Source: Algoriphagus sp. AK58 | GTDB lineage: Bacteria; Bacteroidota; Bacteroidia; Cytophagales; Cyclobacteriaceae | DNA: 64,000 bases | Direction: 5' to 3' | Assembly (NCBI RefSeq): GCF_014324365.1 | Contig: NZ_QEIG01000008.1 | Span: 186,001 to 250,000 of the forward strand | Shown here: piece by piece, positions 54,062 through 62,367 of the stretch | Numbering within the stretch: position 1 is the first letter of the stretch | How the letters are laid out: each line of letters opens with the position of its first letter | Made by a program: the position numbers and the translations under genes | Notes under the pieces: generated by a model | What the model was told of the DNA's origin: nothing | Databases searched by the model: none | The model's input: the letters and a program-made list of their open reading frames with translations, nothing else

Positions 54062-54097
54062 TACCCTAACAACCTAACCCAATTAACCCTTGTAACC
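54062..54097. repeat. Self-similar AACCTAACCC cluster abutting the GntR regulator start
   Basis: Four near-copies of the type ACCCTAAC, AACCTAACCC, AATTAACCC and TGTAACC run up to one base before the ATG at 54099. Confidence 0.5.
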
Positions 54098-54098
54098 T

Positions 54099-55136
54099 AT
54101 GCTTCTTGACAAATCTGAAAAAATCGCCGTGGACTCGCGCACGCCGAAGTACCTGCAGGTGGTCAATTTGATCCTGGAGGAAATTGAAAAGGGAAAACTG
54201 AAAATCGGCGACAGGATTCCCTCCATCAATGAAACCAGTTTTGACTTTTTACTATCCCGAGACACCGTGGAAAAAGCCTACAATGAATTGAGAGATCGTG
54301 GGATCATTTCTTCTGTAAGGGGAAAAGGATTCTATATCTCTTCAACCAATATGGGACACAAAATGAAGGTCCTGTTGCTTTTCAACAAGCTCAGTTCGTA
54401 CAAAAAAATCATCTATTATTCCATCTTGGACACACTGGGCTCGCAAGCCACAGTGGATTTGTACATCCATCACTACAACAGAAACCTTTTGGAGGATTTG
54501 TTGGAACAAAACCTGGGCAACTACAATCAATACGTTTTGGCACCGCATTTCTTTGATCAGGACGGACATCCTGAAGCAGGCTATGACTTGATCAAGCGTA
54601 TTCCAAAAGAAAAACTACTAATCATTGACCGGGCTGTAAAAGGTCATGAGAATGAGTTTCCCGGGGTGTATCAGGATTTTGCCAAAGACATTTTCGAAGT
54701 GCTGGAATCAGGAATGTCGCACTTACGGAAGTACCAAAGATTAATCTTGGTTTTTCCAAAAGGTGAACTGTATCCGGTGGAAATCATGGATGGGTTTAAG
54801 CGATTCTGCTTTTTTCATGACTTCAAAAACCTTATCGTAGACGGGGTAGATGATGACGAACCACTGGATGTGGGCGACTGCTACATAGTCCTGGCTGAGT
54901 CAGATCTGGTAAACATCGTCAAAAAGTCAAGAGAGCAGCTCCTCAAGCTGGGACGGGATGTGGGCGTGATTTCTTACAACGATACCCCACTGAAAGAAAT
55001 CCTGGCAGAAGGGATCACTACCATCTCCACTGATTTTGTCAGTATGGGCAAATCCATCGGAGAGCAAATTCTCGGAATCGAGGACCGAATCCCCATCAAG
55101 AATCCTTTCCGGATGACCCTCAGAAAGTCACTATAA
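54099..55136 (+). CDS. GntR-family regulator with sugar-binding domain, rhamnose regulator
   Basis: The 345-residue product has a GntR winged helix at the N-terminus (SRTPKYLQVVNLILEEIEKGKLKIGDRIPSINETS, SRDTVEKAYNELRDRGIISSVRGKGFYI) and a LacI-like effector domain after it (KVLLLFNKLSSYKKIIYYSILDTL, DVGVISYNDTPLKEILAEGITTISTDF). The architecture matches AraR-type regulators. It is located between rhaEW and rhaB, so it most likely senses a rhamnose derivative and controls both arms. Binding site candidate: 51880-51901. Confidence 0.92.
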   Translation: MLLDKSEKIAVDSRTPKYLQVVNLILEEIEKGKLKIGDRIPSINETSFDFLLSRDTVEKAYNELRDRGIISSVRGKGFYISSTNMGHKMKVLLLFNKLSSYKKIIYYSILDTLGSQATVDLYIHHYNRNLLEDLLEQNLGNYNQYVLAPHFFDQDGHPEAGYDLIKRIPKEKLLIIDRAVKGHENEFPGVYQDFAKDIFEVLESGMSHLRKYQRLILVFPKGELYPVEIMDGFKRFCFFHDFKNLIVDGVDDDEPLDVGDCYIVLAESDLVNIVKKSREQLLKLGRDVGVISYNDTPLKEILAEGITTISTDFVSMGKSIGEQILGIEDRIPIKNPFRMTLRKSL

Positions 55137-55145
55137 CCACAAATC

Positions 55146-55184
55146 AAAGAGAGTCCGGACCACAAATTCAGACTCTCTTTTCTT
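55146..55184 (+). terminator. Hairpin terminator after the GntR regulator gene
   Basis: Ten perfect pairs (AAAGAGAGTC and complement) with a 15-base loop run into TTTTCTT, ten bases after the stop. It may reduce read-through into rhaB rather than end the operon. Confidence 0.75.
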
Positions 55185-55237
55185 ATAAACCATTTCTAAG
55201 TTCCTTTTAAAAGTTACTTGGCTATTCACCATTTACC

Positions 55238-56566
55238 ATGTCTAAAATCCCCGTTACCGCTGTATTTGACATCGGGAAAACGAATAAAAAATTCTTCCTT
55301 TTCGACGAAAACCTCAAAGAGGTCTTCAATACCTATACCCGACTGGAAGCCATTCCGGATGAGGATGGATTCCCCAGTGAACCCATTTTACCACTAAGGG
55401 AGTGGATGCTTAAGACTTTTCAAGAGGCTTTGAAGTTCCCGGATTTTGAGATTAAGAAACTCAATTTTTCGGGCCATGGCGCTTCTTTCGTTCATACCGA
55501 TGAAATCGGGGAGCCCGTCACCCCGCTTTATGATTACCTGAAGCCTTATCCTGAGGAGCTTTTGGAGAAATTTTATGCAGAAAATGGAGGCAAAATGGTT
55601 TTTTGCCAAAAGACCTCTTCTCCACCCCTTGCCATGCTCAATTCAGGGCTTCAGATTTATTTCCTGAAACACGCCAAACCTGAGTTTTTCAAAAAGGTCA
55701 ACTATTGTCTTCATTTGCCTCAGTACCTCAGCTTGATCTTTACCGGCCGAATGGTATCCGACTACACCAGTATCGGGTGCCATACCGGGCTGTGGGATTT
55801 TGAGAAAATGGATTACCACGACTGGGTAAAAAGAGAAGGAATCGAACCTCTATTGCCTCCCATTCTACCCGGAAACACACTTCTGACCACCAAACCTGAA
55901 CTTGGCAGCATCCCCTGCGGCATTGGTATTCATGATTCTTCTGGAGCACTTTTACCTTATTTGCAGCAACAAAAAGAACCTTTTGCACTGCTTTCGACCG
56001 GGACCTGGGCCATCAGCATCAATCCTTTCAACAAGACGGCACTCACGGAATCCGAACTCAACCAAGATTGCCTTCAGTTCCTCAGCATTTCCGGTCAACC
56101 GATCAAAATCTCCCGTCTGTTCATCGGAGAAGAACATAAATATCAGGTGGATGAAATGTACAAGCATTGGGATCTTCCACTTGGCACTTATAAAAAGCTT
56201 CAATTCGATCCGTCGATTTTTGAAAAAGTGGCGGCCAACGCTCAAAAAAGAATCGGATTCCATTACCTCAAACCCCAAGAGTATGGTCTGGAAAAAGCTG
56301 AATTTACCGACTGGAGCATTTTTTCAGAATTTACCGAAGCCTATTACACCTTTATTCACGAACTGACAGACATTCAAGTCGCTTCCTTAAAGTTGGTTTT
56401 AGACGGTGCGCCAGTGAATCGAATTTTTGTGGATGGGGGTTTCAATGCGAATTCTATTTTCCTGGAGATGCTGCGAATCAAACTTCCCGGGAAGGAAATT
56501 ATTCCTAGCGATTTCCCAAATGGATCAGCCTTGGGGGCTGCGATGTTGGTAAATATGAAGTCCTGA
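55238..56566 (+). CDS. rhaB: FGGY-family L-rhamnulokinase
   Basis: The 442-residue product is an FGGY carbohydrate kinase: AVFDIGKTNKKFFLFD at the N-terminus, NFSGHGASFVHTDEIGEPVTPLYDY, and in the C-terminal half ALLSTGTWAISINPF and RIFVDGGFNANSIFLEM with GSALGAAMLVN. Family plus context (RhaI, RhaEW neighbours) gives rhamnulokinase, which makes L-rhamnulose-1-phosphate from ATP. The first phosphate loop lacks the usual DxGT and reads DIGKTNKK. It is followed 15 nt later by lutA. Confidence 0.9.
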   Translation: MSKIPVTAVFDIGKTNKKFFLFDENLKEVFNTYTRLEAIPDEDGFPSEPILPLREWMLKTFQEALKFPDFEIKKLNFSGHGASFVHTDEIGEPVTPLYDYLKPYPEELLEKFYAENGGKMVFCQKTSSPPLAMLNSGLQIYFLKHAKPEFFKKVNYCLHLPQYLSLIFTGRMVSDYTSIGCHTGLWDFEKMDYHDWVKREGIEPLLPPILPGNTLLTTKPELGSIPCGIGIHDSSGALLPYLQQQKEPFALLSTGTWAISINPFNKTALTESELNQDCLQFLSISGQPIKISRLFIGEEHKYQVDEMYKHWDLPLGTYKKLQFDPSIFEKVAANAQKRIGFHYLKPQEYGLEKAEFTDWSIFSEFTEAYYTFIHELTDIQVASLKLVLDGAPVNRIFVDGGFNANSIFLEMLRIKLPGKEIIPSDFPNGSALGAAMLVNMKS

Positions 56567-56581
56567 TTTTATCTTCCTGCT

Positions 56582-57340
56582 ATGAACCAGCCTACCCCAC
56601 ATATCGGACTTTTTATCCCTTGCTATGTCGATCAGTTTTATCCCAGAGTGGGTATTTCCACCTTGGAATTACTGGAAAAATTCGGGTGTCGCGTAAGCTA
56701 TCCCTTGGGACAGACTTGTTGTGGTCAGCCAATGGCTAATGCAGGGTACGAAAGAGATACGGAAGGAACAGCCAGGCATTTTATCGAACTGTTCAAAGAT
56801 TTCGATTACATCGTCGCTCCTTCAGGGAGTTGTGTCTTGCATGTCAAAGAGCACTTTCCCAAACTCCCAGACCTGGAAAAGGAACATCAGGATATCCACG
56901 ACAAAATTTTTGAGCTCACGGAGTTTTTGACAGACATTCTTAAAGTGGATAATCTAAAAGGAAAGTTCCCTCATAAAGTAGGTTACCATGCCTCCTGCCA
57001 CGGGCAACGAGGCCTCCGTTTGGCATCGAGCTCCGAAATGAACAGTACCCCTTTCAATAAAGCAAAAAGCCTTTTGGAAAATCTGGAAGGACTGGAGTGG
57101 ATGACCTTAAGCCGTACGGATGAATGCTGTGGCTTCGGTGGAACTTTCTCGGTCACTGAGGAAGCCCTGTCCCTCCGAATGGGCAGAGATCGACTGGATG
57201 ATCACGAAAATCATGAAGTGGAAATACTTACAGGAGGAGATATGTCCTGCATCATGCACCTGCAGGGCATAGCCAGTAGAGAAGGAAGAAAAGTGAAGTT
57301 TATGCATCTGGCAGAAATCCTAAACCAAGCCATCCAATGA
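56582..57340 (+). CDS. lutA: LutA/LldE-type CCG-domain protein of L-lactate oxidation
   Basis: The 252-residue product has two cysteine-rich CCG domains: PLGQTCCGQPMANAGY with GSCVLHVKEH near it, and VGYHASCHGQR followed by TDECCGFGGTFSV. Together they bind an iron-sulfur cofactor. LutA/LldE is part of the three-protein L-lactate dehydrogenase complex that oxidises L-lactate to pyruvate. Its stop overlaps the lutB start (ATGA). Here it disposes of the lactate made by RhaEW. Confidence 0.95.
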   Translation: MNQPTPHIGLFIPCYVDQFYPRVGISTLELLEKFGCRVSYPLGQTCCGQPMANAGYERDTEGTARHFIELFKDFDYIVAPSGSCVLHVKEHFPKLPDLEKEHQDIHDKIFELTEFLTDILKVDNLKGKFPHKVGYHASCHGQRGLRLASSSEMNSTPFNKAKSLLENLEGLEWMTLSRTDECCGFGGTFSVTEEALSLRMGRDRLDDHENHEVEILTGGDMSCIMHLQGIASREGRKVKFMHLAEILNQAIQ

Positions 57341-58695
57341 GTCACCCACAGGCAGCCACCGAATTTTTAAAAGACCAAGCCAAAGCCAAATGGCATGATG
57401 AAACCCTTTGGTTTGTACGGGACAAGCGTGACCGCATCAGCAAAACGATTCCAGAATGGGAAGAGTTGAGAAATCTCGCTTCCCAGATTAAGGAAAATGT
57501 CCTGTCCAAACTGGATGTTTACTTAGAGGAATTTGAGCGAAATGCCCAAAAAAACGGAATTCAGGTACATTGGGCCAAAGATGCGGAAGAACACAATCAG
57601 ATCGTGTTTTCCATTTTGCAAAAGCAAAAGTGCACGGCCATAGTCAAGAGTAAATCCATCCTGACAGAGGAATGTCACCTCAATCCTTATCTGGAAAAAA
57701 ACGGAATCGAGGTGGTAGACACGGACTTGGGCGAGCGAATTGTGCAATTCCTCAATCAACCACCAAGCCATATAGTGCTTCCTGCCATTCACTTAAAAAA
57801 GGGGGAAATCGCTGAGCTTTTCCATGAAAAGCTTCACACCGAAAAAGGAAATGAGGATCCGACCTATCTGACTCATGCGGCACGACTTCACCTGAGAGAG
57901 AAGTTTCTGAAAGCCAAAGTAGCCATTACCGGGGTTAATTTTGCAGTGGTGGAAACGGGCGAATTCGTCGTCTGCACCAACGAAGGAAATGCCGATATGG
58001 GAGTTCATCTCGCAGATGTCCATATCGCCTGTATGGGAATCGAGAAAATCATCCCAAGAAGGAAAGACCTTGGCGTATTCCTTCGATTGCTCGCTAGGTC
58101 TGCCACGGGACAACCCGTCACCAATTACAATTCACATTTCAGAAGCCCATCACCTGGAAAAGAAATTCACCTTATCCTCGTGGACAACGGACGTACAGCT
58201 CAACTGGCACGGGAAAAATTCCGGAACTCACTGAAATGCATTCGCTGCGGAGCCTGTATGAATACCTGTCCGATCTACCGTCGAAGCGGAGGATACAGCT
58301 ATGGAAGCACGGTCCCGGGCCCTATAGGTTCCATTCTTTCACCGGGTTTGGATATGAAAAAACACAGCACCCTGCCTTTTGCTTCCACACTTTGCGGAAG
58401 CTGTTCGGACGTGTGCCCGGTGAAAATCAACATCCACGAGCAACTCTATGAGTGGAGACAAGAGATCACCAAAACTCATGGTGAACTCGGAAAAGGCCTG
58501 TCTATGAAACTGGCTAATGGGATTTTCAAAAGTCCTCTAGCCTACAAGATCTCAGGAAATCTAATGCGAACAGCGCTAAAAACCCTTCCCAAGTCATTGA
58601 TTTACCATCCAATCAACAGTTGGGGGAAAGGCAGAAATCTTCCCGAAACACCCAAGGAATCCTTTAAAGACTGGTACCTGAAAAACAGAAAATGA
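57337..58695 (+). CDS. lutB: LutB/LldF-type iron-sulfur protein of L-lactate oxidation
   Basis: The 452-residue product has an N-terminal LUD domain (about 60-290; AVVETGEFVVCTNEGNADMG) and a bis-4Fe-4S ferredoxin domain (CIRCGACMNTCPIYRRSGG and LCGSCSDVCPVKINIHEQL, about residues 302-370). A C-terminal helical part ends the chain. It is the central electron-transfer subunit of the lactate-oxidising complex. The gene overlaps lutA and lutC by four bases each, so the three are co-translated. Confidence 0.95.
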   Translation: MSHPQAATEFLKDQAKAKWHDETLWFVRDKRDRISKTIPEWEELRNLASQIKENVLSKLDVYLEEFERNAQKNGIQVHWAKDAEEHNQIVFSILQKQKCTAIVKSKSILTEECHLNPYLEKNGIEVVDTDLGERIVQFLNQPPSHIVLPAIHLKKGEIAELFHEKLHTEKGNEDPTYLTHAARLHLREKFLKAKVAITGVNFAVVETGEFVVCTNEGNADMGVHLADVHIACMGIEKIIPRRKDLGVFLRLLARSATGQPVTNYNSHFRSPSPGKEIHLILVDNGRTAQLAREKFRNSLKCIRCGACMNTCPIYRRSGGYSYGSTVPGPIGSILSPGLDMKKHSTLPFASTLCGSCSDVCPVKINIHEQLYEWRQEITKTHGELGKGLSMKLANGIFKSPLAYKISGNLMRTALKTLPKSLIYHPINSWGKGRNLPETPKESFKDWYLKNRK

Positions 58696-59252
58696 GCAGC
58701 CGAGAATCCATATTAAACGCCATCCGGGGAATTGAAAAAGAAGAAAAACCTCTTCCAGAGCTTCCTTTATTCGGGATATCGGAGGATGTTGAGACAGGCT
58801 TTAGAAAGTCTATCGAAGGAAATAAAGGATACATCGTGTCGGAACAGGAGTTTTTGAACTGGCTTTCTGAAGCTAGTTTCCCAAAAGTGTATTCAGCCTC
58901 CTCAAGCTATGCTTCCATATCTACTTTGTCTCTTCCTGAAGATCCTCATGACTTAGAAGACCTGAATTTGGCCATCTTAGAAGGACAATTCGGAGTAGCT
59001 GAAAACGGAGCAATTTGGCTGGATGATCAACAGCTCCCCCATCGTGCCATTCCTTTTATTACCGAGCATTTGGTCATAATTCTCAAAAAAGAAAATTTGA
59101 TCCCTACACTTCATCAAGCCTATGATCGAATCGGATTGGACTATTCAGGCTTTGGATTATTCGTAGCCGGGCCTTCCAAAACAGCGGACATTGAACAATC
59201 CCTAGTCATAGGTGCTCATGGAGCCAAGAGCCTAAGAGTGGTACTTTGTTGA
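58692..59252 (+). CDS. lutC: LutC/LldG-type LUD-domain protein of L-lactate oxidation
   Basis: The 186-residue product is a stand-alone LUD domain (FGVAENGAIWLDDQQLPHRAIPFITEHLVIIL, GLFVAGPSKTADIEQSLVIGAHGAKSLRV). It is the third subunit of the lactate-utilisation complex. The last 21 bases overlap the convergent histidine kinase gene on the other strand. Confidence 0.93.
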   Translation: MSSRESILNAIRGIEKEEKPLPELPLFGISEDVETGFRKSIEGNKGYIVSEQEFLNWLSEASFPKVYSASSSYASISTLSLPEDPHDLEDLNLAILEGQFGVAENGAIWLDDQQLPHRAIPFITEHLVIILKKENLIPTLHQAYDRIGLDYSGFGLFVAGPSKTADIEQSLVIGAHGAKSLRVVLC

Positions 59253-60551
59253 TTCCAGATCTATTTCCAGGTAAAAGACATTCTCATTTGATTCATTGAT
59301 GAGATAGCCCAGTCTCATCCCCAAATGATCAGCAATTTTCTTACAAAGAGACAATCCTATCCCTGTCCCTTTTTCATTTTTAGTACCCTTTGCACTTTTA
59401 GCGCCAAAATCGAATAAATGGGTGCGCAATTCCTCCGGGATCAGCTTTCCTGTATTTCTCACTTCCCATCTTATTTTGTCATCTGAGGTGGTCAATGATA
59501 GATAAATCAAAGCACCGACAGGAGAAAATTTAATCGCATTATCCAGCAGGTTTTTCAATATAATCTTCACCTCCTTGGCTTCTAAATTAACGACTAAATT
59601 TGGCCCGTTTAATTCGAATACCATCCGTTGGTTTTTACTTAATGCTTGTCCCCCCATGGTATCCACCATCAGCATTCCCAACTTTTTAATGTCCGTCTCA
59701 GGCTTCTCAGTTTCTCTGACCTGCATTTCTGAGATAACCCACGCAAGAGTATTGTCCAATACCTGAGTCAGCTGAAAACTCTGTGATTTTAATCCGGAAA
59801 GAATTTTGGATAAATCCTCTTTGTCCAAGATCCCCTGATCCACCATATCCAAAGTAGCATTTAACGTTCCAATAGGCCCTCTTAAATCATGCGAAAGAAG
59901 GGCGATTAATTCATTCTTTTTGGAATTTAAAGCGGTAAGTTCTGCAAGCTGAATTTCATTTTCTTTTTTGAGATCTACCAAAATCCGATGCTGCTTCTGA
60001 TAATTGATGATCAAAAGATAAATCCCGATGAAAATGAAAATAGTGCATAAGGCTATAGAAATAGCATTATCCAAAAACAATTCTCTGGGACTTTGATAAT
60101 TTTTCGAAACTTTAATAAGGGATTCTACCTCCAGGTAAAAAAGCAAGAGGTAACTCCCCATGCTTGCTACCAACCAAATTAAATTCAATGGCTTTTTGAA
60201 AAAAATGGCCACAGCCACCACAAATACAAAGATATTGGTCAACGTTGGCCCTTGATAGCCATCATTGTAGAGGTAATTGATAATGGTAAAAATCAAAATC
60301 AAACCCAACATCAGATTCATAGCCAAAAAGAACTTTCGGTACCTGACCATGATAAAAACAAAGCATAAAAAAAGGGAGATATAGACAAGCCGGACTCGAT
60401 TCAAAACGGGGTTTAAATCCAAGAAATAATCTGATATTCCAAAGAAAAGGATGGCAAAAAATGTCAGGAACACAAAATACAAAGCAATTCTTTGCTGCAA
60501 TTGCTCCAGATTTCCGGGATCTTGTTGACTATTGAAAAGCCTCCTCCACAT
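59232..60551 (-). CDS. Orphan membrane sensor histidine kinase
   Basis: The 439-residue product has an N-terminal membrane domain with about six helices (about 22-182), a short coiled-coil (KENEIQLAELTALNSKKNEL), and a kinase core. The H-box is LLSHDLRGPIGTLNATLDMV with His221, the N-box ILKNLLDNAIKFSP and the G-box GTGIGLSLCKKIADHLG. No response regulator gene is adjacent. The ligand is unknown. Confidence 0.93.
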   Translation of the reverse strand: MWRRLFNSQQDPGNLEQLQQRIALYFVFLTFFAILFFGISDYFLDLNPVLNRVRLVYISLFLCFVFIMVRYRKFFLAMNLMLGLILIFTIINYLYNDGYQGPTLTNIFVFVVAVAIFFKKPLNLIWLVASMGSYLLLFYLEVESLIKVSKNYQSPRELFLDNAISIALCTIFIFIGIYLLIINYQKQHRILVDLKKENEIQLAELTALNSKKNELIALLSHDLRGPIGTLNATLDMVDQGILDKEDLSKILSGLKSQSFQLTQVLDNTLAWVISEMQVRETEKPETDIKKLGMLMVDTMGGQALSKNQRMVFELNGPNLVVNLEAKEVKIILKNLLDNAIKFSPVGALIYLSLTTSDDKIRWEVRNTGKLIPEELRTHLFDFGAKSAKGTKNEKGTGIGLSLCKKIADHLGMRLGYLINESNENVFYLEIDLESTKYHS

Positions 60552-60637
60552 GAATACTTATACTTTATGTTATACACATAAAAGTAAGAAAGTATTACGG
60601 GAGCACCCGACATCTATTAAAAAAAGGCATGAAATAC

Positions 60638-61018
60638 CTACTTTGTTGAATGAAGTGCAATTCTATTACCCTCCGAATCTACAAAAACGCCCATAAACCC
60701 AATGTTTGGGGCGATGAGTCGCCTTTCAAACAGAACCTTTCCTCCGCACTCCTTTACCCTTTCAAGTTCTGTCGTACAATCTTCAGAAGTAAAATAAATC
60801 AAGGGCCCGGAATCTAAACTTGGCTTGTAAAAATCCTTTTGATAGACCAAACTTCCTCCGGCACCGCCATTACGTTCATCCCAAGGGAACCAAGCCATTT
60901 CAAAATCCCCCATGATCTGCCTGCTAAGTTTACAGTCAAATACTTTTTCATAAAATAGTATCGCCCGGTCCATATTCTGAACCGGGATTTCAAACCAACA
61001 GACAGTCACTGATTTCAT
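60638..61018 (-). CDS. VOC-family (glyoxalase/bleomycin-resistance-like) protein
   Basis: The 126-residue product has one VOC beta-alpha-beta-beta-beta unit repeated: VCWFEIPVQNMDRAILFYEKVF and LIAPNIGFMGVFVDSEGNRIALHS. Members are metal-dependent lyases, dioxygenases or binding proteins; no substrate can be assigned. It lies downstream of the 29-bp palindrome at 61066, which may control it. Confidence 0.9.
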   Translation of the reverse strand: MKSVTVCWFEIPVQNMDRAILFYEKVFDCKLSRQIMGDFEMAWFPWDERNGGAGGSLVYQKDFYKPSLDSGPLIYFTSEDCTTELERVKECGGKVLFERRLIAPNIGFMGVFVDSEGNRIALHSTK

Positions 61019-61065
61019 AAGGCTGGGTGAGATATGGTATTCATGGTTTTGAGTAATTCTTATTT

Positions 61066-61094
61066 GATCAAGATCTATTAAATAGATCTTGATC
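61066..61094. promoter_or_regulatory. Perfect 29-bp palindrome upstream of the VOC gene
   Basis: GATCAAGATCTATT and its exact complement flank a single central A, 48 bp before the VOC start. Neither strand shows a T-tract afterwards. It could be an operator for the VOC gene or a transcript boundary after the propeller gene. Confidence 0.6.
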
Positions 61095-61222
61095 GATACT
61101 GTCCTTCGACTCTGTTAAATATCACATACCTGGCATCTTATATCTGCTTGTCTTTTTGTCAAAAGTCTAGCCTCTTTGTCTTGCAACATCGAACTGATGT
61201 CTAAGGTCTTGATACTTGCTAC

Positions 61223-62263
61223 TCAAACTCTCGTCAGCTTTATCGGATAGGTTTTTCCGGCATTCCACTGACAGACATAGATATTTTCATCCTGATCGAT
61301 GCACACATCATGGCAATGTTTGAAAACCGGTTCTTTTTGCACCATCAATTGAAGTTCTCCATTGCGATACTCGGGGGCGGTTCCTCCAGGATTGGAGACC
61401 ACTTTATTATTGATATCCAGAATCGTCACAAAACCTGAATTGTTGGTTTGCTCCAAATAGCGCAGCCTCGACCAACAAACTCCTGCATACAGGTTTTCTT
61501 TATGAAAAACAGGTCTACAAACAAAAGCCCCAGGAAGGAAAATCGTCTCGAGGTACTTTCCATCCATAGTGAATCTCTTGAAAGAATTATGACCTCGGGA
61601 AGTGCACATCAAAGTAGGCTCTTTGCCTCCACGTTGATCCACTGCTATGCCATGTGCAGTACTAAACTGCTCATCTCCTTGGCCGGCACCGCCGAATTTC
61701 CGGATGAATTTGCCGTTTTTGTCATATTGAAGAAAAAACTGGGAACCATAGCCATCGGCAATGTAGAGATCTCCATTGGGAGCAATCGCGGTTTCAGTGG
61801 GTACCCATCGCATTTTTTCATCATAAATCCCCTCTGCTATCGGAGAATTAATTTCCGCCACCACTTTACCATCCAAAGTAGTTTTCACTACCCTGCCCCC
61901 ATTGTCCACCACCCATAGGTATTCTGCATCTCCTTCGTCCACCAGCGAAAGCCCATGAGCACGATCCAACCCCAAAGTCCAAGTTTGTAATAGTTTACCC
62001 GACTGATCATACATGATGACATTATTTTTTACTTCATCAGTGAGAAGAATCATCCTCCCTTTTCGGTCCATGACCATCTCATGGCAGTTGACTACGGGCA
62101 CTTTGTCGGGATCCAAATTGCCCCAGTTCATATCAATTTTATATCTGAAGTCACCGTGACCGAGCACTTGATCTTGAGCGGCAAAAAGGGAAAATTCTGG
62201 TTTAAGGGTCATAGCTAGTCCTAATAAGGAAGTGTTTTGGATAAATTTTCTTCGTGAATGCAT
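61223..62263 (-). CDS. Tat-exported NHL-like beta-propeller protein
   Basis: The 346-residue product begins with a Tat-like signal (SRRKFIQNTSLLGLAM). The chain is a six-bladed NHL/peptidylglycine-lyase-like propeller: HEMVMDRKGRMILLTDE, AHGLSLVDEGDAEYLWVVDNGG, TETAIAPNGDLYIADGYGSQF, STAHGIAVDQRGG and HCHDVCIDQDENIYVCQWN. Metal-binding histidines are possible. It is divergent from a secreted TIM-barrel gene, with about 100 bp between the starts. Function unknown. Confidence 0.88.
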   Translation of the reverse strand: MHSRRKFIQNTSLLGLAMTLKPEFSLFAAQDQVLGHGDFRYKIDMNWGNLDPDKVPVVNCHEMVMDRKGRMILLTDEVKNNVIMYDQSGKLLQTWTLGLDRAHGLSLVDEGDAEYLWVVDNGGRVVKTTLDGKVVAEINSPIAEGIYDEKMRWVPTETAIAPNGDLYIADGYGSQFFLQYDKNGKFIRKFGGAGQGDEQFSTAHGIAVDQRGGKEPTLMCTSRGHNSFKRFTMDGKYLETIFLPGAFVCRPVFHKENLYAGVCWSRLRYLEQTNNSGFVTILDINNKVVSNPGGTAPEYRNGELQLMVQKEPVFKHCHDVCIDQDENIYVCQWNAGKTYPIKLTRV

Positions 62264-62367
62264 GGAATAAAAGGTATATGGTCAATTTAAGGAAATTGGT
62301 AAGAATGGCTTTCCTGAAGCGGAAAAAATTTTTAGCTTAGAATTATCCCAAAACCCAACACCTATCG

